From: Artemisia argyi
Taxonomy: Eukaryota > Streptophyta > Magnoliopsida > Asterales > Asteraceae
DNA length: 64,000 bases
Reading direction: 5' to 3'
Assembly (NCBI GenBank): GCA_030686995.1
Contig: CM060681.1
Location: forward strand, 159,854,333 to 159,918,332
In this document: positions 57,421 through 64,000 of the stretch, piece after piece
Layout: each line of letters begins with the position of its first letter
How positions within the stretch are numbered: position 1 is the first letter of the stretch
The notes under the pieces: generated by a model
What the model was told of the DNA's origin: nothing
What the model saw: only the letters and a program-made list of their open reading frames with translations
Databases searched by the model: none
Program-made: the position numbers and the translations under genes

Positions 57421-58240
57421 TTTTGTGTGACTATTTCCCGTCCTGTGGCCACATGAATATACAATAAATGTGATGTTTGTGATGATTTAGTCACACAATG
57501 GGTGTTGTTCTTTTTGGAGTTACTCACATACAATTTAACACAAAGTGGCCAAAAGTGTTAATAAGTGTGACCATAGGCTGTTTAAAGTGAAGAAATTTGT
57601 ATTTTGTGTGACTAAAGATCATCCAATGGCCATGTAAATTTTATGTTTGTGTGGCCTTGTATAATATTTAGTCACACAAAGCATGGTTGTTTTGGGTATT
57701 TAGTGACATACCATTAAGCAAACATTGGCCAAAAGTGTTAATAAATGTGACCATATGCTGTTTAAAGTGAAGAAATGTGTATTTTGTGTGACTATTGATC
57801 ATCCAATGGCCACATGAATTTTATGTTTGTGTCGCCTTTTGTAATATTTAGTCACATAAAGCATGTTTGTTTTGGGTATATAGTCACATACAATTTAGGA
57901 AACAGTGGCCAAAAGTGTTAATAAGTGTGGTCGTATGCTGTTTAAAGTGAAGAAATGTGTATTTTGTGTGACTATAGATCATCCAATGGCCACATGAAGT
58001 TTACATTTGTGTGGCCTTTTGCAATATTTAGTCACTCAAAGCATGTTTGTTTTGGGTATTTAGTCACATACCATTAAGCAAACAGTGGCCAAAAGTGTTA
58101 ATAAGTGTGACCATATGCTGTTTAAAGTGAACAAATGTGTATTTTGTGTGACTATTGATCATCCAATGGTCACATGAATTTTATGTTTGTGTGGCCTTTT
58201 GTAATATTTAGTCACACAACGAATTAAGAAAACAGTGACC
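57421..58240. repeat. 180-bp subterminal tandem array, about 4.5 units
   Basis: The string TTTTGTGTGACTA recurs at about 57422, 57602, 57782, 57962 and 58142, each 180 or 181 bp apart. Each unit also has CATCCAATGGCCACATGAAT, TTTGTGTGGCC, TATTTAGTCACACAAAGCAT and AGTGGCCAAAAGTGTTAATA. Units two to four are very similar, the first is the most diverged. The inverted pair GTGTGACTA / TAGTCACAC appears in each unit and is a probable transposase-binding site by analogy with En/Spm subterminal repeats. Confidence 0.9.
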
Positions 58241-58434
58241 AAAAGTGTGACTATATGCATCTTTTAGTCACATTTAAAAGATCAATATATATCAAAACAA
58301 ATTCAAATACAATAAAATTGGAATGTATATAACTGAACCAAATATAAAATTGGCCATCCTTTTATACACCAAGGAGTCCTAGTCGGCTTACAATAGTTTC
58401 CTAATTAAGTATCTATAATCTTTTCCAGAAGCAA

Positions 58435-58733
58435 CTAGCTAGCAACTTCGAGCCGTCTTGATCTCTGAGCAGTACCAACTGTCACTAGCAGTAGTAACTT
58501 TTGTACTAGCAGTAGTAAATACTTGGCACATTTTCTTTGAAGTTCATGAGCATCACTAAATCCATCTAAGCAATATTAACAAAAACATGAGCAGCAGTAA
58601 TTCAAACAACATCATGAAAACTTTTAATCCAAAACAATGAACATAATAATAAAATTTGCAGTTAAACTTACAAGTTTTTCTCCATTGATCTAATCTCATC
58701 ATCTGGATATAAAAGCCTTGAAAATGTAGGCTG
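58435..58733 (-). pseudogene. Last two putative exons of a CACTA-borne gene
   Basis: On the minus strand an acceptor GATATGCAG precedes a 62-bp exon (58733-58672) reading QPTFSRLLYPDDEIRSMEKN, followed by the donor GTAAGT. After an intron of 116 bp ending TTTAG, a 121-bp exon (58555-58435) reads DAHELQRKCAKYLLLLVQKL and on to AQRSRRLEVAS and a stop. The phases join (TT plus T). Upstream, 58930-58810 is open in one phase (VNNIYNHILFREEVFLASNQ) and runs into GTATGC, but its phase does not fit cleanly. I do not recognise the protein; position suggests an element-encoded accessory gene. Confidence 0.35.
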
Positions 58734-59481
58734 CTGCATATCAACAATAACCACATTAGGATGAGAGCAGAACTAGAACATGTCAAAGCATACAACATGA
58801 CAGAAGTAGATGAGCATACCGGAATAAAGTTCTTGATTAGATGCTAGAAAAACTTCCTCTCTAAAAAGTATGTGGTTATATATATTGTTGACGGGTGCAT
58901 CTATTTCTTGACATTTGACATAGAGACACTATTGCCTTGTCTTTTGTCATGTGCATCTAGTTTGTCAGGCGCCACTAGTTCAACTATATGCTGTTTTGGT
59001 GGTTTTGAGTCGTTTGATTCACCACTTATTCAACTATCTGCTTTGGTGGTTTTGAGTCACTTGATGCGCCACTGGTTCAACTATCTGCACAAACAAGATC
59101 TATGGTATTTTCCTCGAATAAAGTGAAAGTAAAAGAGGGCAAAACGTATAAAAAAAGTTCAATTACATGTGCTCTTACTTTTTTCAGATCCAATGTATTT
59201 TCATCTGAAGTAGATTTTATATGGTATAAAACTTACTATATCTAATGTATATTTAAAGAGTTGTATATATTTGACATTAACTATTTAAAAACAAAATAAC
59301 AAAGTTCGGAGTCTTTGGACGTATAAGGTATCACCATTGGGCCAATCCAACCTGACTCCCACCCTACCAAAATTCGAAGTTTTGAACTTTATTACCTAAC
59401 CTGCCTAGCTATTTTGCCACCTCTAACTATGAGCATATGAAACAAAATCGTAAGGTGCTGTAAAGAATGCAGATGAATTAA

Positions 59482-59814
59482 GAATGGAAAAGATAAGCTG
59501 AAAAAATCAAATAGACCAACGTGACTACTTGATTAGAAACAGGAACCCAAGCATATAATCACCGATATACCCAGGAACCCAAGCATATAAATTATACTGA
59601 CCCGGGCGGACCTTTTTTTATCTCAAAGTAACCTTTATTGTCGTTTTGAGTCCAAAACTGATAGCCCTGATTATGTAAAATAAGGTATAGATTAAACTCT
59701 AGGAATGGTTTACAAAGGTAAAAGTAACTTTGTCCCAACCACCCAACTAAAAATGGAAAAGATAAGCTGAAAAAATCAAATAGACCAACGTGATTACTTG
59801 ATTAGAAACAGCTA
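59482..59814. repeat. Direct repeat of about 62 bp, 270 bp apart
   Basis: ATGGAAAAGATAAGCTGAAA... at 59483-59544 and again at 59753-59814 with one or two differences. Between them the 15-base AGGAACCCAAGCATA is also doubled (about 59541 and 59573). It may be a local duplication within the CACTA element. Confidence 0.8.
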
Positions 59815-60487
59815 TATTTTTTGATAGTCAGATCTTGGTCTTTTTCCGATTTTTGGCTTTCTTACAATCGATTCTGCACCTTTTATTTGTAATAGTGAGC
59901 TGAATACCGCCACCGCCATATATTATCAGTCGCAACCATCACCGCCATTGTAATTGAGACCCCAAATCCAGGAATCGAAACATTTATGCTACATGAGAGA
60001 ATTAAAAAGACATTGTAAGATTTTAGACATGAAATATCATAAGTTTATATTTAAAACCTTACCAGGTGACCCTGTAAATCTCTCGTATTGTTCATACGCC
60101 TATCCTATCATCACCAGACTTGCGCACACTGTGTGTGTATGTGTGTTTTGGTGAGGAGAGTGTTGAGGAGATAGAAGAAGACCAGATCTAGTTTTGGTGG
60201 ATATATATTTGGGATGGAGTATTGAAAAACATTGGCGGGTTCAATGAAATTAAGTGGAGGGGCAATTTAAATTTGGGGAAAAATTTAGGCGGGCTCTTTG
60301 GAAAAGTTAAAAGGAAAATTTTATTTTAGGCAATTAAGTGAGGAGACATGTAAATATTACATATAAATTTAACACATGAAGTATCTTAATTTTTTGATTT
60401 TATAAGAGGCGGAAATGAGCCGACCTTATAAAAGTTCGACTCGAGTTATTGTTGAGTTTTCGAGCTTGTAAGTGATATAGCTTATGG

Positions 60488-60591
<104 letters not shown>

Positions 60592-60930
60592 ATTGATGTC
60601 GCTAGTTTTCGACCGACGTTGACAATTTTCGGCAGATTTCGGCGGATTTAGACCGTTTTAGTCCGACTACGACCGATTGCAACCCTTTTCGACCGATTTC
60701 ATCCATTTTGAATGTTTTCGGAAACTTTCGCTCGTTTTCATATGTTCTTAGCTTTGTTGAATGTTTTCCTCTGTATTAAAATGTTATGAAACGTTTATTA
60801 CGTTTTCGTACATTTTTGTACGATTTTTTCATAGCAACAAGATTTTTTATAGCGGTAGATAGTTTATTGATAAAAAAATTATAGGTTATAAACGAAAAAT
60901 AATAAAAGTTTGAAGATTTGGGAATTAAAC

Positions 60931-62262
60931 ATAATGTTTTGAAACCCGGTTCGACTCGGGTGGTTCAACCGGTTGAACCGTTCCGGGTGAAAAATGAGTC
61001 GATTTAAACCTGGTCAACTTGCTAGGTTGGGTCGAAAACGGGTCAAATTAAACTGGGTCAACCTGCCGGGTTTGAAGAGTCCCGGGTCAACCCGGTTTGT
61101 GTTTATTTGGTTGTACTTAATTTGATAGATCTGTTTTTAATTGGTTGTATAATGTGAATAAATTATTGTACTTTTAAGTAATGGATAATGTTTTGAAACC
61201 CGGTTCGACCCGGGTGGTTCAACCGGTTGAACTGTTCCGGTCGAAAAATGGGTCGATTTAAACTGGGTCAACTTGCTAGGTTAGGTCGGAAATGGGTCAA
61301 ATTAAACTGGGTCAACCCGCCGGGTTTGAAGCGTCCCGGGTCAACCCGGTTTGTGTTTTAATTGGTTGTATTTAATTTGGTAGATCTATTTTTAATTAGT
61401 TGTACTATGTGAATAAATCATTGTACTTTTAAGTAATTTGGTAGATCTGTTTGTTTAATATGATCGAGCGCCCACAACTATGGTAATGAATGATAGAAAT
61501 CCTCCATACTCTATATACCTCAAAAGAGTAAGGTATGAATCTTTCATACCGAGGGGCCCACCACTACGATTATACGATACTACAAAGCAAAAATGATCCG
61601 GATCTTACATAGGATCTTTGAATGCTTAAGATCTTATAGGATCTCGATCTTGACCATAGGATCTTAAGAAAATGATATTACAAAACTATGATATATAATA
61701 ATTTTGTGTTTATGATATATAGTAATTTGTAAATTTGTATAACCCGAGAAACCGATAAACCAAGCATTTGGTTTCGGTTTTTACAACCAATTAAAAACGT
61801 ATCAACCAAATTAAATACAACCAATTAAAACAATTAATACAAATCACATACCGGGTTAACCCGGGGCGCTTCAAACCCGACGGGTTGAACCGGTTTAATT
61901 TGACCCATTTTCGACCCAACCTAGCAAGTTGACCTAGTTTAAATCGACTCATTTTTTGACCAGAACGGTTCAACCGGTTGAACCACCCAGGTCGAACCGG
62001 GTTTCAAAACATTATCCATTGCTTAAAAGTACAATGATTTATTCACATTTTACAACCAATTAAAAACAGATCTATCAAATTAAGTACAACCAAATAAACA
62101 CAAACCGGGTTAACCTGGGACTATTCAAACCCGGCGGGTTGACCCAGTTTAATTTAACCCGTTTTCGACCCAACCTAGCAAGTTGACCAGGTTTAAATCG
62201 ACTCATTTTTCACCCGGAACGGTTCAACCGGTTGAACCACCCGAGTCGAACCGGGTTTCAAA
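60931..62262. repeat. Foldback structure: two direct and two inverted copies of a 254-bp monomer
   Basis: The monomer starts ATAATGTTTTGAAACCCGG and ends ACTTTTAAGTAATGG. Copies at 60931-61184 and 61185-61437 are head to tail; inverted copies follow at about 61782-62013 and 62014-62262. Arms of about 480-510 bp therefore face each other across a spacer of about 340 bp. Every monomer contains the perfect 18-bp palindrome GGTTCAACCGGTTGAACC and repeated GGGTCAA / TTGACCC strings. No coding frame is supported: the 60-codon minus frame at 61791-61973 is a translation of the repeat. Whether it is a terminal-inverted-repeat transposon (the arms as its ends) or a local inverted duplication cannot be decided here. 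Confidence 0.9.
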
Positions 62263-62732
62263 CACACTTCACTCGGATCTAGGGTTTTGATCCTCTCTTT
62301 CTTATCAAACACACTTCGAACACTTCAACATAATCCTCTCTTTCTCTCTCACACTCACAGTTGCAACTCACTCGAATCTAGGGTTTTGATCCTAAATCTC
62401 AAAAAGCTGATAAGATCACAAATTAATTAATATAATCCAAATATCCCCTTAGAGCTATTTATTCTTAGGCTTAGGTTGATTATCTGTTATAAGAATTGCG
62501 TTGCATTTATATTGATAGAATAAGGAAGAACATGCTGTGTTGTTTTTGCGAATAATTAGAGCAAAAGAGATATTAAGGTTTGCTTGGATTAGCTTATTTT
62601 ATCTTAGTCTTAGGTTGACTATCTGGTATAAGAATTATGTTGCATTTGTATTGAGAGAATAAGGAAGAAAAGTGACGGATGTGTGTGCGAATTGTTAGGC
62701 TAAAATATCCAAGTATCAAAGATGGAAGAAGT
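62263..62732. other. Intergenic with short direct repeats
   Basis: CACTCG(G/A)ATCTAGGGTTTTGATCCT occurs at about 62270 and 62370, and a 140-bp unit is repeated at about 62464 and 62604 (shared CTTAG.CTTAGGTTGA, TATAAGAATT, GTTGCATTT, AGAATAAGGAAGAA). The CT-rich stretch 62290-62360 resembles a plant leader, but no start codon with a coding frame follows. Confidence 0.55.
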
Positions 62733-62806
62733 ATCATCGATGGATGCAAAGACACCACTTTCAAGTATGAACATAAACTTGTTCTAGTGTTTCATCCATC
62801 GATGAT
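62733..62806. repeat. MicroRNA-like hairpin
   Basis: The perfect 14-bp arms ATCATCGATGGATG (62733-62746) and CATCCATCGATGAT (62793-62806) continue inward with imperfect pairing (GATGCAAAGACACC... against the complement of ...CTAGTGTTTCATC; CAAGTATG against CATAAACTTG). The total arm is about 35 nt with a small loop. The strand of any transcript is unknown. Confidence 0.5.
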
Positions 62807-63539
62807 TCATATTTGCTCTTTGCCAAAATACAGAAACAATTATCAAGTATAATTTGTAGGTTCGATGCTTGAATTTAGCGTCTTCGTCTTCCAGCATGTT
62901 GGTAGGTTAGAGATTCAAGGCTGAATAATATGTTGTTGTTGGCTAGGGTAGAAAGGATGGTAGTTCATTGCATTGCTAATATAAATTTTATATGATTTCA
63001 TTCATGCACAATTAGCTCTCTAATGTCGTAGAATCTACATAATTAATATGTATGTTCGTCACATCTAAGGGAGCAATATAAATGATAGTAAGAATCTGTT
63101 TTCTAATAACTTAAAGCTCAATGATTAGGGCGCTCTATATAGCGTTGTAGATGGTTCCATTGCTTAATTTGGAAAACGTCTACTACCGTTTGTGTGGTTA
63201 TTAGACGGTACTGCAACGTTAGATAGATCTGTCCGGATCAATGCAATAATGATATAGTGTGTACTGTTCATGACATGCCACACTCCATTATCGCATTCAA
63301 GATGAGTGATGTTACTTAGACTCTATTCTTTACTCAACATTTGTAGATTGTTTGTATTACTTCGAGTCTGGAATTTCAACATACCTTTCCATTCTAACTT
63401 CCCATACTGTTTCTTTTGTTTTTTTAACAATCTAGCAATGCGGCTGGTGCAGTCCTTTGCTCAAAGGGAGTTGAAACGACAAAAGGAGCAGTAGTGGGAA
63501 GTTAGAAGGGTTACGTATGTTAGTTTATTGCATTCCATT

Positions 63540-64000
63540 CTTTTTTATGATCTAAAACCAACCATCCACCAGGTAATGTGGCCATTGGAGTTCCAAGAAC
63601 AAAGGCTGTTTCAAACACACCCTGAATCGCAACATTATCTTTTATTTCATTTACACTATATTTTTTAAAATTTTAATATATTTTTTAATATTTTTTGCAG
63701 CAAATCCATGGTCAGACTACTTTCCAAAGGGATATTTGGATCAGGTCAATCATGAAATTTTGCAGATTTCTTCAAGTCAATCATGTTCCATTGTGACTAG
63801 TCTTTGTTGGCGACTAATATGTATATAGTTCTGTCAAGAGTTATATATAAGCATTGATCCCTGGCAAACGCTCGTCCCAATGGATCGTGATTGGCCCAAA
63901 GATGTTGAAAAGCTTCAAGCCACCAGTGGTAAACATCAATCCTTTCCTGCATTAAACATAGGTAGTTTGGTTTTCCCATATCCCCTTTTTATACTCGTTT
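63540..64000 (+). other. Possible exon fragments at the right edge
   Basis: CCACCAG/GTAATG (63571) looks like a donor, and a pyrimidine-rich tract ending TTTTTTGCAG (63701) like an acceptor. The following 41 codons are open in one plus phase (NPWSDYFPKGYLDQVNHEIL), and 63860-63960 is open again (MDRDWPKDVEKLQATSGKHQ). I do not recognise the protein. It may be the start of a host gene or a captured fragment that continues beyond the window. Confidence 0.25.

Larger units (their letters stand above)
57080..60230 (-). mobile_element. CACTA (En/Spm) element, one end and subterminal region
   Basis: It begins CACTGGTACAAAAAG, the terminal inverted repeat type of CACTA elements, exactly where the host LTR sequence breaks off (AATAAAA before it, so AAA may be the 3-bp duplication). 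The next 1.2 kb is a subterminal region full of GTGTGACTA and TAGTCACA motifs with a 180-bp array. No complementary TGTACCAGTG end is seen in the window, so the right boundary is uncertain; 60230 is only where promoter-like sequence for the minus-strand gene stops. Exon-like pieces on the minus strand (58435-58733, and a possible first exon ending at about 60064) suggest this is the element's 3' end. Confidence 0.7.

Noticed and set aside
57421..58240. Regular 180-bp units looking like a CRISPR array or a centromeric satellite
   Set aside because: The whole unit is repeated, with no unique spacers, and the array begins just inside a CACTA terminus; it is the element's subterminal region.
61791..61973. 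A 60-codon minus frame with repeated Gly, Arg and Leu
   Set aside because: It is a translation of the 254-bp inverted-repeat monomer; equivalent frames in the other copies are broken.

Overview
This window reads as plant nuclear DNA: AT-rich, very gene-poor, and made almost entirely of nested plant transposable elements. The reading of the retrotransposon proteins (an Athila-type gag, a Tekay-type integrase tail, a copia gag) resembles families I know from Asteraceae, especially Anthemideae such as Tanacetum, Artemisia and Chrysanthemum. That species assignment is an inference from remembered family motifs, not a search.

Layout. 1-15.07 kb is a three-level nest, all on the minus strand: an Athila/Tat-like Ty3-gypsy element (1-4387) inserted in the 3' LTR of a chromovirus (Tekay-like) element (4388-14092), which itself sits in an LTR fragment of a third family (14093-15070). 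15.1-26.2 kb holds a Stowaway MITE, a doubtful copia LTR, a candidate 5.1 kb Helitron and a hAT MITE with a perfect 8-bp target duplication. 26.24-27.14 kb is the one intact host-type gene, an intronless GH18 chitinase-like secreted protein. 27.5-31.1 kb is a decayed LINE ORF1 split by an Athila-type solo LTR. 33.3-34.1 kb is a CACTA transposase pseudogene. 35.15-38.19 kb is a complete but non-autonomous Ty1-copia element with gag and no integrase or reverse transcriptase.

40-44.2 kb contains two miniature LTR elements (TRIM-like) and the 3' end of a decayed copia element. 45.2-50.9 kb contains two MULE transposase pseudogenes: the first, with an OTU-like domain, is split by a solo LTR; the second is cut off by the LTR of the next element. 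50.86-57.08 kb is a large Ty3-gypsy element collapsed to its two LTRs (the same family as 14093-15070). At 57.08 kb a CACTA element begins, with a 180-bp subterminal tandem array and possible minus-strand exons. 60.9-62.3 kb is a large inverted repeat built from a 254-bp monomer, next to a 99-bp TA array. The last 1.7 kb has short repeats, a microRNA-like hairpin and a few possible exons.

Nothing in the window forms an operon or a cooperating pathway. The organising principle is insertion into insertion, and the relative order of several insertions can be read directly. No CRISPR, rRNA or tRNA gene was found.
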